Assembly: GCF_019083805.1 (NCBI RefSeq)
Contig: NZ_JAHRDV010000001.1
Location: 62,001-126,000 of the forward strand
Length of the DNA stretch: 64,000 nucleotides
From: Acetobacter estunensis
Lineage (GTDB): Bacteria; Pseudomonadota; Alphaproteobacteria; Acetobacterales; Acetobacteraceae
Reading direction: 5' to 3'
The stretch's first letter is position 1. Each line of letters begins with the position of its first letter. The notes under the pieces are model-generated. The model was given only the letters and a program-made list of their open reading frames with translations. It ran no database searches and was not told where the DNA came from. The position numbers were made by a program, and so were the translations under genes. Below are positions 1 to 9,303 of this stretch, in pieces.

Positions 1-678
1 ACGCTGCTGATGCTTATCCGCCGTGAACATGGCCGCGCACTCCCGATCCTCCCTGTCGATCTTCTTCGCGGGCGCAGTTTCCGCACGGCTTTTCTCGTCG
101 GCCTGTGCGGCTATGTCAGTTCCAACTTTTTCATCATTTCCTTCCCTTTCGCGCTGCACGATCACTACAATTGGAGCGCCACAACCATTGGCCTCATGAT
201 GCTGCCATGGGCGTTTGGCCTGATCGCTTCAGCCTCGGTCACACGCCCTCTCGCCGATCGCATTCCAGCCGGCATTCTCTCTTCCCTTGGTCTGTTGTGC
301 ACGATGACCGGTTTCATCCTGCTGCGCCTGCTGCCCGACACACCAAGCGCGTTCGACGTTCTCTGGAGAGTGGGATTGGCCGGACTGGGGTTCGGCATTT
401 TTCAGGTTCCCAACAATCGGGCCATGCTGCTTTCAGCCGCAGCCGGACGCGAAGGGGGAGCGAGCGGAATGGTGCAGGTCTCGCGGCAGGGGGGGCAGAC
501 GCTCGGGGGTATCGGAACCGCCCTTACGTTGCGTCTCACCGCCAACGGAACACAGGATTGCCTCAACATCGCCGCTCTCTGCGCAGCCTTTGCGGCGGCC
601 CTCAGTGCATCCCGTCTGACACACGGAAACGAAGGAAACCCACGCAACATCCGGACGGCACCCAATCCGAACCGGTAA
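1..678 (+). CDS. MFS drug/multidrug exporter, C-terminal part (5' end outside window)
   Basis: The frame is open from base 1, so the true start lies upstream and about 225 residues remain. The protein is strongly hydrophobic with about six membrane-spanning segments, and it contains the Gly-rich stretch GLAGLGFGIFQVPNN followed by GASGMVQVSRQGGQTLGG. That pattern is typical of the C-terminal half of 14-helix DHA2-type major facilitator exporters, which use the proton gradient to expel drugs or metabolites across the inner membrane. The tail after residue 200 is polar. Substrate cannot be told from this fragment. It is followed by a weak hairpin and then cysE in the same direction. Confidence 0.8.
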   Translation, partial: TLLMLIRREHGRALPILPVDLLRGRSFRTAFLVGLCGYVSSNFFIISFPFALHDHYNWSATTIGLMMLPWAFGLIASASVTRPLADRIPAGILSSLGLLCTMTGFILLRLLPDTPSAFDVLWRVGLAGLGFGIFQVPNNRAMLLSAAAGREGGASGMVQVSRQGGQTLGGIGTALTLRLTANGTQDCLNIAALCAAFAAALSASRLTHGNEGNPRNIRTAPNPNR

Positions 679-732
679 TTGCGCTCTTTCAGAGAAACGA
701 TCTAGACACACATTTGTTGATTACCCCACCTA

Positions 733-751
733 CCCCGCGGATGGGGTTTTT
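733..751 (+). terminator. weak intrinsic terminator after the MFS gene
   Basis: A short G/C stem (CCCC, six-base loop, GGGG) is followed directly by five T. It sits between the MFS stop at 678 and cysE at 779. The stem is short, so termination would be partial at best. Confidence 0.35.
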
Positions 752-778
752 GTCCTCATCGCCAGGAAACACGCCCGC

Positions 779-1597
779 ATGACACAGCCTGACCTCACCA
801 CGTCAGCCGTGAATCTGACCACTCTTTGGGAACGGATGATCGTCGAGGCTCGCGTTTGCTGCGATCCGCTGGTCATGGGGCTGCTGGCCACCGGAATTTC
901 CAATCACGCCAGTTTCGCTGATGCGCTCTCCGCACTGATCGGACGCAAGCTGGGCGATCATTACGTGTCGTCACAAAATCTCACCGATCTGGTGCTGGCC
1001 TGTTATGCGGATACACCCGATGCCCTCGCAGCAGGTGCGGCCGATCTCGTCGCCATTCGCGAGCGCGATCCCGCCTGCCCCGACTACGTGACGCCGTTCC
1101 TGTTTTTCAAAGGCTTTCTTTCCATCCAGTGCTATCGGGTGGCGCATTGGCTCTGGAACTGCGACCGTCGCCATCTGGCTCTCCATCTCCAAAGCCGGGC
1201 CTCAGAACTGTTTGCCGTGGACATCCACCCCGCCGCCTGCCTCGGCCGACGTCTGCTGTTCGATCACGGAACCGGAATCGTCGTGGGCGAAACAAGCATC
1301 ATTGAGAACGACGTCTCCCTGCTTCAGGGCGTGACCCTTGGTGGAACTGGCAAACATGCCGGAGACCGTCATCCGAAGATCCGCCGCGGGGTGCTGATTG
1401 GAGCTGGCGCCAAGGTACTTGGGGCAATCGAGGTGGGTGAAGGCGCGAAGATCGGCGCAGGTTCGATCGTTTTGGAAGCGGTGCCTCCTTATACCACCGT
1501 GGTCGGCAATCCTGCCCGCAAGGTCGGCACCCGCCTGAAAGGCATGCCGTCGCTGACAATGGATCAGACGCTCCCACCGATCGACTACATCATCTGA
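779..1597 (+). CDS. cysE: serine O-acetyltransferase
   Basis: CysE transfers an acetyl group from acetyl-CoA to L-serine to make O-acetylserine, the committed step of cysteine synthesis, in the cytoplasm. The 272-residue protein has the usual N-terminal helical region (about 1-140) and then a left-handed beta-helix of hexapeptide repeats (about 145-250). Family signatures are visible: DIHP at 148-151 with the catalytic Asp/His pair, FDHGTG at 161-166, GVTLGGTGK at 184-192 and the HP of the acetyl-CoA site at 198-199. Length is normal. An AGGAAA sequence lies about ten bases before the ATG. Its last 13 bases overlap the convergent folP gene. Confidence 0.96.
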   Translation: MTQPDLTTSAVNLTTLWERMIVEARVCCDPLVMGLLATGISNHASFADALSALIGRKLGDHYVSSQNLTDLVLACYADTPDALAAGAADLVAIRERDPACPDYVTPFLFFKGFLSIQCYRVAHWLWNCDRRHLALHLQSRASELFAVDIHPAACLGRRLLFDHGTGIVVGETSIIENDVSLLQGVTLGGTGKHAGDRHPKIRRGVLIGAGAKVLGAIEVGEGAKIGAGSIVLEAVPPYTTVVGNPARKVGTRLKGMPSLTMDQTLPPIDYII

Positions 1598-2631
1598 ACA
1601 GCACCACCAGCCATTGCTTCCCACACACGCATGGCCTGCACCATCCCCGCTCCGTCATGGACCCGGAGCAGCGTCCCGGGCAGATCAAGCCCGGGCAAAG
1701 ATGTAACGATGGTGCCCGGATCGCGCGCCATCGGCTCAGCCACGCCAGCCCAAGTGCCGATCATGCGCTTGCGTGAGGTACCCAGAACGACGCGACAGCC
1801 AAGATTGGCAAGGATAGGCAACCGCCGCAGAAGCTCCGCATTCTGCTCGGCCGTCTTGGCAAACCCGATCCCCGGGTCGATCAGGATACGGGAGCGCTCA
1901 ATTCCTGCCTGCTCCGCCTGTGCAATTCGATCGCGCAGTTCCCGTACCACATCTACGGCTACGTCCCTGTAGTCCGTCAGCGCCTTCATCGTCTCCGGAG
2001 TACCCCGCATATGCATCAGCACGACCGGGCAGGTGCGTCGCGCCAACAGCGGCAACGCCTCGGGATCATGAGCCAACGCACTCACATCGTTGATAAGCAT
2101 CACCCCCATATCCAGCGCCGCTTCCATGGTGCGGGCGTTACGGGTGTCCACTGAAACAAGAATCCCTTTACCGACCAGTTCGGCCAGCACAGGTTCCAGC
2201 CGCGACCATTCTTCGGAGGGAGACACGACCACAGCGCCCGGCCGTGTGCTTTCCGCCCCCACATCGAGAATGGCCACACCGGCCTGCTGCATCTGCTGCG
2301 CCCGTGCTACGGCCCGTTCCGGAGTGCGATGCTGATCTCCATCGCTGAAACTGTCCGGCGTGACATTAAGGATCCCCATCACCATCGCCCCTGAAGGCAA
2401 TCCCGCCTGCGAAGGAGGCGCTGTTACGATCTCCAGTTCCGGCAACCACGAAGCGGGAATCCGGTCCACCGGCCTCGGTGCGCTTTTTGTTCCATCCCGC
2501 TCGATCAGGGACACCAGCGAGAAAGCTGTCTTTCCACCCGCCAGCGGTAAGGCCACACCTGCGGTGATTGCCTCGGCCGCCTCCGTCCCCCTTAGCAGCC
2601 CAGCCGGTTCCACCAGACGCAGATCGTTCAT
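1585..2631 (-). CDS. folP: dihydropteroate synthase
   Basis: FolP condenses p-aminobenzoate with 6-hydroxymethyl-dihydropterin diphosphate in folate synthesis and is the sulfonamide target. The signature GILNVTPDSFSDG is at about 86-98, followed by DVGAESTRPGA, DTRNARTMEAALDMG, INDVSAL, VLMHMRG and the terminal LGTSRKRMIG/VHDG elements expected of a TIM-barrel DHPS. The protein is 348 residues; the first 80 residues are an extension compared with the roughly 280-residue E. coli enzyme. It is the last gene of the minus-strand block and is separated from ftsH by a terminator, so it probably has its own promoter in the short gap before 2631. Confidence 0.95.
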   Translation of the reverse strand: MNDLRLVEPAGLLRGTEAAEAITAGVALPLAGGKTAFSLVSLIERDGTKSAPRPVDRIPASWLPELEIVTAPPSQAGLPSGAMVMGILNVTPDSFSDGDQHRTPERAVARAQQMQQAGVAILDVGAESTRPGAVVVSPSEEWSRLEPVLAELVGKGILVSVDTRNARTMEAALDMGVMLINDVSALAHDPEALPLLARRTCPVVLMHMRGTPETMKALTDYRDVAVDVVRELRDRIAQAEQAGIERSRILIDPGIGFAKTAEQNAELLRRLPILANLGCRVVLGTSRKRMIGTWAGVAEPMARDPGTIVTSLPGLDLPGTLLRVHDGAGMVQAMRVWEAMAGGAVQMM

Positions 2632-2664
2632 TCCTGTTCATCCCAACCAAGCGACACGGAAACG

Positions 2665-2705
2665 AAAAAAGGCCGGAACGGGACACATCCCACTCCGGCC
2701 TTTTC
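2665..2705 (-). terminator. rho-independent terminator of ftsH
   Basis: The inverted repeat AAAAGGCCGGA ... TCCGGCCTTTT is nearly perfect, with a loop of about 15 bases and an A/T flank on both sides, so it could work in either direction. It lies just after the ftsH stop (2719) and before the folP start (2631). Confidence 0.8.
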
Positions 2706-2718
2706 AGAAACTGCCCCT

Positions 2719-4656
2719 TTAACCCGGCTGGGGAGATGCATCCCCGACCGAAGCCGGAGGCGCACCGCCCGCTCCCGGCTGATTGATAACCGGCGGCACC
2801 GAAGCGCGCCGATTTTCCGGCATGGTGTCATCCACCTCGACACGCTCGATCGCCTCGCCACGCAGAATCTGACGGATTTCCTCGCCGCTCAGCGTCTCGT
2901 ATTCAAGGAGTGCTTCCGCCAGGCGGTGCAATTCCTCAATATGCTCAATCAACAGATTACGTGCCCGATCATAGGCGGCGTCGATCAACTTCTTGACCTC
3001 GGCATCGATCTCTCGCGCCGTCTCTTCCGAGATGTTCTTGTTCTGCGTGACCGAATGTCCAAGGAACACTTCCTGACCATTATCGCCATAGGCGATCATG
3101 CCCATCTTCTCGCTCATGCCCCATTCCGTCACCATCCGGCGGGCCTGATCGGTCGCCATCTTGATGTCGCCGGAAGCACCACTGGTTACATTGTCAGGGC
3201 CAAAGATGATTTCTTCCGCGGCGCGACCGCCCATGGCGAGATCAAGTTCGGCCACGCATTTGGCACGACTCTTGGAGTAACGGTCCCCTTCCGGCAGGCT
3301 CATCACCATACCCAGCGCACGACCGCGCGGAATGATCGTGGCCTTATGGACCGGGTCCGTGCCGTGCGTCAGGATCGAGACCAGCGCATGACCGCCTTCG
3401 TGATAAGCGGTCATCTTCTTCTCGGAATCGCTCATCACCAGTGAGCGACGCTCGGTGCCCATCAGCACCTTGTCCTTGGCGTTCTCGAACTCGCTCATGG
3501 CCACCGTACGCTTGCCTGCACGCGCCGCCAGCAAAGCGGCCTCATTGACGAGGTTGGCCAGATCCGCACCCGAGAAACCCGGTGTGCCGCGCGCAATCAC
3601 CTTCGGATCAACATCAGACGCCAACGGCACCTTGCGCATGTGGACACGCAGAATCTGCTCACGCCCATTCACATCCGGGTTCGGCACCACGACCTGACGA
3701 TCGAAACGACCCGGACGCAGCAAAGCAGGATCGAGCACGTCAGGACGGTTGGTCGCGGCAATAAGGATCACGCCTTCATTGCTCTCGAAGCCGTCCATCT
3801 CCACCAGCATCTGGTTGAGCGTCTGCTCACGCTCATCGTTGCCACCACCCAGGCCGGCGCCACGATGGCGGCCCACCGCGTCGATCTCGTCAATGAAAAT
3901 GATGCATGGCGCAGCCTTCTTGCCCTGCTCAAACATGTCGCGGACACGGGACGCACCCACACCAACGAACATCTCAACAAAATCCGAACCGGAAATAGTG
4001 AAGAACGGGACGTTCGCCTCACCTGCAATGGCACGCGCAAGCAGCGTCTTACCGGTACCGGGAGGACCGACGAGCAGCACGCCCTTGGGAATCTTGCCGC
4101 CCAGACGGGTGAATTTCTGCGGATCCTTGAGGAACTCAACGATTTCTTCGAGTTCGCCCTTGGCTTCATCAATGCCCGCAACATCGGCGAAGGTCACACG
4201 TCCCTGCTTCTCGGTCAGCATACGGGCACGGGATTTGCCAAAGCCCATGGCTCGGCCGCCACCCGACTGCATCTGCCGCATCATGAAGATCCACACCGCA
4301 CCGATGAGGATGAACGGGAACCAGTTCAGTGCATAGCGCAGGAAAGGATTGCCCTCGGCCTCCAGCGGTTTGGCCACAACCTCCACGCCCTTGCCCGTCA
4401 GACGGGACACGAGACCCGGATCCTGCGGAGCATAGGTGTCGAACGACGTGCCGTCAGACAACGTGCCGGAAATGTTGTGCTCCTGAATGGTCACGGAACG
4501 CACACGTCCATGATCCACGTCCGCTACGAAGTCGGAATAGGCAAGTTGCTGAGCCGCATGCTGAACGTTGCCCGGCTGGAACATGTTGAACAGGAACAGC
4601 AGGAGAACGATGATGCACACCCACAGGGCGAGATTGCGTCCGAAATTGTTGATCAC
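2719..4656 (-). CDS. ftsH: ATP-dependent zinc metalloprotease FtsH
   Basis: FtsH is a hexameric inner-membrane AAA+ protease that degrades damaged membrane proteins and regulatory proteins. Numbered from the GTG at 4656 (645 residues), there are two membrane helices near the N-terminus (about 9-26 and 112-127), Walker A GPPGTGKT at 197-204, Walker B IIFIDEID at 252-259, the SRH region with RPGRFDR, and the zinc site HEGGH at 419-423. The GTG start is preferred because the family usually begins with the [10 protein letters not shown] segment and a GGA lies four bases upstream. An in-frame ATG at 4737 would add 27 residues. The C-terminal 40 residues are Pro/Gly-rich. Confidence 0.96.
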   Translation of the reverse strand: MINNFGRNLALWVCIIVLLLFLFNMFQPGNVQHAAQQLAYSDFVADVDHGRVRSVTIQEHNISGTLSDGTSFDTYAPQDPGLVSRLTGKGVEVVAKPLEAEGNPFLRYALNWFPFILIGAVWIFMMRQMQSGGGRAMGFGKSRARMLTEKQGRVTFADVAGIDEAKGELEEIVEFLKDPQKFTRLGGKIPKGVLLVGPPGTGKTLLARAIAGEANVPFFTISGSDFVEMFVGVGASRVRDMFEQGKKAAPCIIFIDEIDAVGRHRGAGLGGGNDEREQTLNQMLVEMDGFESNEGVILIAATNRPDVLDPALLRPGRFDRQVVVPNPDVNGREQILRVHMRKVPLASDVDPKVIARGTPGFSGADLANLVNEAALLAARAGKRTVAMSEFENAKDKVLMGTERRSLVMSDSEKKMTAYHEGGHALVSILTHGTDPVHKATIIPRGRALGMVMSLPEGDRYSKSRAKCVAELDLAMGGRAAEEIIFGPDNVTSGASGDIKMATDQARRMVTEWGMSEKMGMIAYGDNGQEVFLGHSVTQNKNISEETAREIDAEVKKLIDAAYDRARNLLIEHIEELHRLAEALLEYETLSGEEIRQILRGEAIERVEVDDTMPENRRASVPPVINQPGAGGAPPASVGDASPQPG

Positions 4657-4822
4657 TTTGTCCGTTCCATATTGTTCCTGCGTGAGGAGAACGCCCCTGA
4701 AAGCCTTTATCAGACCGGTTTCGGGCGGCGATTGCAATCCCGTGCCTTAGAGATTGGGGGCGCACGTCCTGCATGGAAGTGGCGCGGGTATTAAATATGT
4801 GTTCATGCGCCCTTGTCCGCCA

Positions 4823-6085
4823 TCAATCCCAGCGCGTTGTCACGGTCACTGGCACAGGCGGAACGAGGTCGAATGTCACGTTTTTCAGACTCTCCTCCTC
4901 GCACACCCCCAGATGCGGCACACACACGCGCCGCCCCTCCCGCCATAATGCCGGAAGCGTCGCACAGGCCACTGCGGGCCACCCCCTACGCAACGACCGA
5001 GGCAGTCCCCATCCTGCTGCCGCCACAAATAGATCTGACGGTATGGCCCCTGCGCGCAACGTAAACCGCCGATCCCAGCAAACACCATCCCGGGCAGGTA
5101 GAGCAGCCTCCATGGCGGCCTCTTCGCGCACCATAAGCCATTCCTCCTCCAATCCCGGCAGAGGACGTGCGCGGAGCAATCTTATCCCCGCTAGGGTTAC
5201 CGGTCGGTTTGCAGCAATCGCAGCCTCCACCGACGCACGGGAAGGCGCATAGGGACGCGCCCCGATCGTGCGGATAAGGGCCGCCAGCGTAGAAAAAGAC
5301 GGCAAGATCTCCCCAAGCGCCACCCATCCGGGGAACGGCAAACACCCAGTTGCAGCAAGCCATGCCGCACTCTCTCCGGCCTGCTGCATCCGTCTGATCG
5401 CGATTTTTCTGGAAAGTCCGATGGCCTCAGTCCGTGCCTGCTCCGTCAGATTCTGCCTTACCCTTACTCGCTCGGCCTTGCGGTTGGCGTTCGAAGGATC
5501 CTCGCACCAGTTGACCCCGGCACGCCTCAATGTAGCACGTAGAGCCATGCGAGAGACTCCCAGCAACGGGCGCACCAGCCGAATATCCGCCAGTTCCGTA
5601 ATGCGGGCCATACCCGCCAGTCCCAGTCCCTCGCCGCGTCTTTGCCGCATGACAACCGTTTCAGCCTGGTCGTCTTCCTGATGCGCAACGAGAAGATCGA
5701 CGCACCCTGCTTTCCGGCACGCCGCGATCAGAGCCTCATATCGTGCATCCCGCGCCCGCTTCGCGATTCCGGGGCCAGCTTGCAGGTCTGTCAGTTGCAA
5801 GACGCATGTCGTAATCCCGAATCCTTCAAGCGTCTGACGCGCAATTTCAGCTTCACGAGCCGATTCTTCACGCAGGCCATGATCCACCACCAGCGCAAGC
5901 AAATGCCTGCGCCAATGGCTGGCCAACCATGCCATCGCGAGGGAATCGCTTCCACCGGACACGGCGAGAGCAACGGGAGGCGCATCCGACGTGTCGGGAA
6001 GCCACGGCCCAAGGCCGCGCATGACATCACGAAACTGTTCGGGAGTAACAGGTTGCTCTGTCACCCCGTCACACATCTCCCACAC
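4823..6085 (-). CDS. tilS: tRNA(Ile)-lysidine synthase
   Basis: TilS uses ATP and lysine to convert C34 of tRNA-Ile(CAU) to lysidine, so that the tRNA reads AUA. The PP-loop SGGSDS is at 43-48, followed by VVDHGLR and the conserved VAHQEDDQAETVVMR segment. The 420-residue length matches the bacterial family with a C-terminal substrate-recognition domain. The first codon of the frame is GTG at 6085, only three bases after the cpoB stop; an in-frame ATG at 6076 and a GTG at 6064 behind GGGAG are alternatives. It lies in the tol-pal-cpoB-tilS-ftsH order common in alphaproteobacteria. Confidence 0.94.
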   Translation of the reverse strand: MWEMCDGVTEQPVTPEQFRDVMRGLGPWLPDTSDAPPVALAVSGGSDSLAMAWLASHWRRHLLALVVDHGLREESAREAEIARQTLEGFGITTCVLQLTDLQAGPGIAKRARDARYEALIAACRKAGCVDLLVAHQEDDQAETVVMRQRRGEGLGLAGMARITELADIRLVRPLLGVSRMALRATLRRAGVNWCEDPSNANRKAERVRVRQNLTEQARTEAIGLSRKIAIRRMQQAGESAAWLAATGCLPFPGWVALGEILPSFSTLAALIRTIGARPYAPSRASVEAAIAANRPVTLAGIRLLRARPLPGLEEEWLMVREEAAMEAALPARDGVCWDRRFTLRAGAIPSDLFVAAAGWGLPRSLRRGWPAVACATLPALWREGRRVCVPHLGVCEEESLKNVTFDLVPPVPVTVTTRWD

Positions 6086-6088
6086 ATA

Positions 6089-6973
6089 TCAGGAACAGGA
6101 CGCCTTCTTGCGAAAGACGCTGGCTGAATGAGACACCTGCTCGCTGGCCGACGGAAACTCCGTCTTCAGCTTGTCCAGCGCCTGACAGGCTGCTTTCTTG
6201 TCGCCAAGCGATATCAGAGAAGCGCTCACGCCAAGCAGCGCGAACGGTGCCTTGCTGCCTTTGGGAGAGGAGCGATAGGCATCGTAATAAGCAACAGCGG
6301 ACTGCCGATACTGCTTCTGGCCCGCAAGGGACTGTCCCAGCAGATACTGACCTTCGACTTTCGTGGCTCCCTTGCCATGCGCAATCGCGGATTCCGCATT
6401 CTCCTGCGCGCCAGCGTAATCGCGCTTGAGCAGCGCATCGTGGCCGGCCTTGAGATAATTCGCAGGCGTGCTGGCAGCCGCTTCATCATGAGACGACGAA
6501 GAAGACGCCGCGTGTGAAGAAGCTGCCGCAGCAGCAGCGCCTCCAGCGACAGCACCACCGCCATTCTGTGCCGCGAACTGCATGTCGCTCATTTGCTTGG
6601 AAAGAGACGCGCTCTTTTCCTTGAGCTGATTGGTCAGATCTTCAATCTGTCCCCGCATTTCACGCTGCTGCTCCTCCAGCGTATTCACACGATCCACAAG
6701 CTGAGCGACCAGATCACCACTCGCACCACTTGTCTGGGACGCACCCTGCGCCACGGGAGGCGCCAGAACCGAAGACGAGCCTCCCCCGCTCTGGACCTGA
6801 GAAAGCTGCTGCTTCAGATCCATGATCTGATTCTGCAGTTCGATCCCTTCGCGGCTCGTCATCTGGGCGTGTGCCGTCAGAGGAAGCAACCCGAGAAGGG
6901 CTGTAGCGGCCAACAGACCGGACATGCGGCGGAAACGACAAAAAGACTGAACGAGTGCTGTCATCACGAGCAT
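6089..6973 (-). CDS. cpoB: Tol-Pal accessory protein CpoB (YbgF), periplasmic TPR protein
   Basis: CpoB links peptidoglycan synthesis with Tol-Pal driven outer-membrane constriction at division. The 294-residue product has an N-terminal signal peptide ending at TAHAQ, a coiled-coil region (about 35-125, rich in Gln/Leu/Glu) for trimerisation, an Ala/Ser-rich linker, and C-terminal tetratricopeptide repeats (LKRDYAGAQENAESAIAHG, GQYLLGQSLAGQKQY, APFALLGVSASLISLGDKKAAC). The ATG at 6973 places the signal peptide at the N-terminus with AAAGG upstream; the frame is open to 7030 but the extra residues do not look like an export signal. It is the last member of the tol-pal set and abuts tilS. Confidence 0.9.
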   Translation of the reverse strand: MLVMTALVQSFCRFRRMSGLLAATALLGLLPLTAHAQMTSREGIELQNQIMDLKQQLSQVQSGGGSSSVLAPPVAQGASQTSGASGDLVAQLVDRVNTLEEQQREMRGQIEDLTNQLKEKSASLSKQMSDMQFAAQNGGGAVAGGAAAAAASSHAASSSSSHDEAAASTPANYLKAGHDALLKRDYAGAQENAESAIAHGKGATKVEGQYLLGQSLAGQKQYRQSAVAYYDAYRSSPKGSKAPFALLGVSASLISLGDKKAACQALDKLKTEFPSASEQVSHSASVFRKKASCS

Positions 6974-7111
6974 TGTGCGGCCTTTAAGCCGTCTCCTCTG
7001 GCATTGTTCCGGCCAACAGGATGTCAGCATTGAACTGCATCCATCTGCGATCTCTCGGGTTTAGCCCATCCAGCAAAGGCGTCAAACATGTGAGGGATGA
7101 ACGCCATCCCA

Positions 7112-7154
7112 CAAAAAGGAAAGGCCGGACGGACGCTTTCGCATCCGTCCGGCC
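7112..7154 (-). terminator. rho-independent terminator after pal
   Basis: A perfect 11-bp stem (GGCCGGACGGA / TCCGTCCGGCC) is followed, reading on the minus strand, by a T-rich tract. It separates pal (stop 7188) from cpoB. Confidence 0.85.
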
Positions 7155-7187
7155 ATCAACCTGATGAAACAAGCCGTCCCGAAAAAA

Positions 7188-7667
7188 TTACTGAACCGAC
7201 GTGATCGCGTTACGGTTCTGGGCCCAGACATCTTCGCCTTCACCCGTCGCCGTCGGACGATCCTTGCCATAAGAGATCGTGGTCATGCGCGAGCTGGTCG
7301 TGCCTTTGGCTGCGAGATAATCGCGAGCCGCATTCGCACGACGCTGGCCGAGTGCAAGGTTGTATTCTTCCGTGCCACGATCATCGCAGTTACCGGCGAT
7401 CTGAACGGAAACCTGCGGATACTTGGCAAGCCAGTCAGACTGCTTGTCCAGAGTCGCTTTCGCATCGCTCGTCAGGCCGCTCTGGTTCAGAGCAAAAAAG
7501 ACGCGATCGCCAACATTGGCAACCAGATCTGCCTCACTGCCCGGAACCGGACCGCTCGGCTGCACCGCTGCACCTTCGCCTGTCGCGATGCCTGTATTGG
7601 GATGATCGTTGGCACAGCCAGCCAGAAGGGCTGCTACGCCGAGTGCACCGAGAAGCTTCAGTCGCAT
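7188..7667 (-). CDS. pal: peptidoglycan-associated lipoprotein Pal
   Basis: Pal is an outer-membrane lipoprotein that binds peptidoglycan non-covalently and is recruited to the septum by the Tol system. The 159-residue precursor has a lipoprotein signal peptide with lipobox LAGC (cysteine at 18). The OmpA-like domain spans about 50-159 and shows VQIAGNCDDRGTEEYNLALG and the LGQRRANAARDYL helix that contacts the peptide stem. The C-terminus NRNAITSV replaces the more usual NRRVEI ending. It lies downstream of tolB with an unusually long gap of about 240 bp, and a strong terminator follows. Confidence 0.95.
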   Translation of the reverse strand: MRLKLLGALGVAALLAGCANDHPNTGIATGEGAAVQPSGPVPGSEADLVANVGDRVFFALNQSGLTSDAKATLDKQSDWLAKYPQVSVQIAGNCDDRGTEEYNLALGQRRANAARDYLAAKGTTSSRMTTISYGKDRPTATGEGEDVWAQNRNAITSVQ

Positions 7668-7742
7668 TGTCTTGATCCTGAGATCAGTCCCGCTGTGCGG
7701 AACACTGAAAAGTGAATGATACGCGGAAAACAGGCCGGTTTT

Positions 7743-7928
7743 TCACCACTTCCGGCGACTGGACGAGGTAGCGTCCGGCAACCAGAGGTTACCATCTCGT
7801 AAGCCATAACGCCGAAAGAAGGTCAAGCGCCCTCCCTTCGGCAGAAGTGTTTTTCCAATCACAACATTGCAAACCTGCACTGTTGCAGGATCGCGACAGA
7901 CTGCAATCAGACGTTCAGCGGTGACCAT
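7743..7928 (-). CDS. possible small protein between tolB and pal
   Basis: A 61-codon frame starts with an ATG inside the last codons of tolB and fills most of the otherwise empty tolB-pal gap. It would be translationally coupled to tolB. The product is basic (VVIGKTLLPKGGRLTFFRRYG in the middle) and matches no family I know. It may equally be a chance frame; nothing else explains the unusual length of this gap. Confidence 0.25.
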   Translation of the reverse strand: MVTAERLIAVCRDPATVQVCNVVIGKTLLPKGGRLTFFRRYGLRDGNLWLPDATSSSRRKW

Positions 7929-9277
7929 GTCGGGCTGGAACCGCCTTCAGGCGTGGGGATTCCGCGCTCATGGAACCCGGTGATATCGATGGTCCGGATT
8001 CCATAGGCAGCCCCACCACTGGCGCTACGGCAGAAGGCCAGCACGCGACCGTTCGGACAAAAACTGGGCGACTCGACAGTGTAGCCCTGCGTCATGATCC
8101 GCTCGCCGGTGCCATCCGGATTCATGACACCCAGCGAGAACGCGCCACCCGAGATACGGGTGAACCCGATCAGGTCACCGCGCGGCGACCAGACCGAATC
8201 TCCATAATGCCCACTGCCGTAGGACAGACGCCGTGCGTTCCCGCCGCCTGCGCTCATGATATAAAGTTCCGGAGCACCGCCGCGATCAGAGTTGAAGACG
8301 ATCTGCGATCCATCCGGGCTGAAGCTCGGACTGACGTTAATGGCCCCACCGCTGGAGGTAAGCTGCCGCTTGGCGCCGGAAGCGATATTGACGCTGTAGA
8401 GTTCAGACCCGCTGCCACGCGCGACCGGCACCAGCAATGTGTTTCCATCCGGCGAATAATGCGGACCAAGCGGCACGCCGTTGAAATCGCTGATAATATG
8501 CTGACGACCCGTAGCAAGATCGAACACATAAATACGCGGCACGGTTGAGCTGTAAGACAGGAACGCGATCTGATCGCGCACCGGACTGAACGCTGGCAGC
8601 TTCGTCTGGCTGCTGCTCAGAATGCGGCAGTTCGCCCCATCCTGATCCATGACCGCCAGACGCATGCGCGGCTGGTGAACCGAGCCGGAACGGGAAATAA
8701 ACCCGATGCGCGTGTCGAAATAGCCCTTCTCACCCAACATCCGCTGGTAGATCACGTCGCCGATGATATGCGCGATGCGGCGCCAGTTGGCTTCACTGGT
8801 GGTGTAAGCCGTACCCTGAATCTGCTTGCCCGCCAGAACATCCCACAAACGGAATTCCAGCCGGATGGTGCCACTCCCCGAAGCCGTGCCCGTCACAGCC
8901 GCATGTGCGCCCATCGCCTTGTAAGGCGCAAAATCGGGCGTGCCCGACATGGAAGAACCCGGCAACACCTTGAACAGACCGGTGCCCGACAGATCGTTGG
9001 TCAGGACTTGGGTGATGTTCTGCCCCACACCGCCGCCAAAGGACGGGATGGCTATGGGGATCGGAGCCGTGCGCGCCTGATCGACCGTAATTTCGGCTGC
9101 GGGAGCATCGGCCGCCCGTGCGGCAAGTGGCGCCACCGACAGACCGCCCACCAGTCCGGCACCAGCCACCACGCCGCCTTCCAGCAAGGCGCGACGGTTG
9201 AGACGACGCGGAACGTAGGCCTCTGCGAGCGCTTCCGCCGCACGGTCTCCGATGTAATGCTCATGAGTCGAAACCAT
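7907..9277 (-). CDS. tolB: Tol-Pal system protein TolB
   Basis: TolB is a periplasmic beta-propeller protein that couples Pal to the energised TolQRA complex. The 456-residue precursor has an N-terminal D1 domain (about 65-190) and a WD40-like propeller with repeated PSFSPDGSQIVF/SPDGNTLLVP/VWSPRGDLIGF blades up to residue 450. The leader contains a twin-arginine-like motif (NRRALLEGG, about 26-34) before a long hydrophobic stretch and ends near ARAAD, suggesting Tat rather than Sec export. An AGGA lies before the ATG. The flanking tolA and pal genes support the assignment. Confidence 0.95.
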   Translation of the reverse strand: MVSTHEHYIGDRAAEALAEAYVPRRLNRRALLEGGVVAGAGLVGGLSVAPLAARAADAPAAEITVDQARTAPIPIAIPSFGGGVGQNITQVLTNDLSGTGLFKVLPGSSMSGTPDFAPYKAMGAHAAVTGTASGSGTIRLEFRLWDVLAGKQIQGTAYTTSEANWRRIAHIIGDVIYQRMLGEKGYFDTRIGFISRSGSVHQPRMRLAVMDQDGANCRILSSSQTKLPAFSPVRDQIAFLSYSSTVPRIYVFDLATGRQHIISDFNGVPLGPHYSPDGNTLLVPVARGSGSELYSVNIASGAKRQLTSSGGAINVSPSFSPDGSQIVFNSDRGGAPELYIMSAGGGNARRLSYGSGHYGDSVWSPRGDLIGFTRISGGAFSLGVMNPDGTGERIMTQGYTVESPSFCPNGRVLAFCRSASGGAAYGIRTIDITGFHERGIPTPEGGSSPTWSPLNV

Positions 9278-9303
9278 GGTTCCTGTCCTCTCGGTTGTGT
9301 GGC

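Noticed and set aside
3640..4794. 384-codon frame opposite ftsH
   Set aside because: Antisense to a highly conserved AAA+ protease; no domain.
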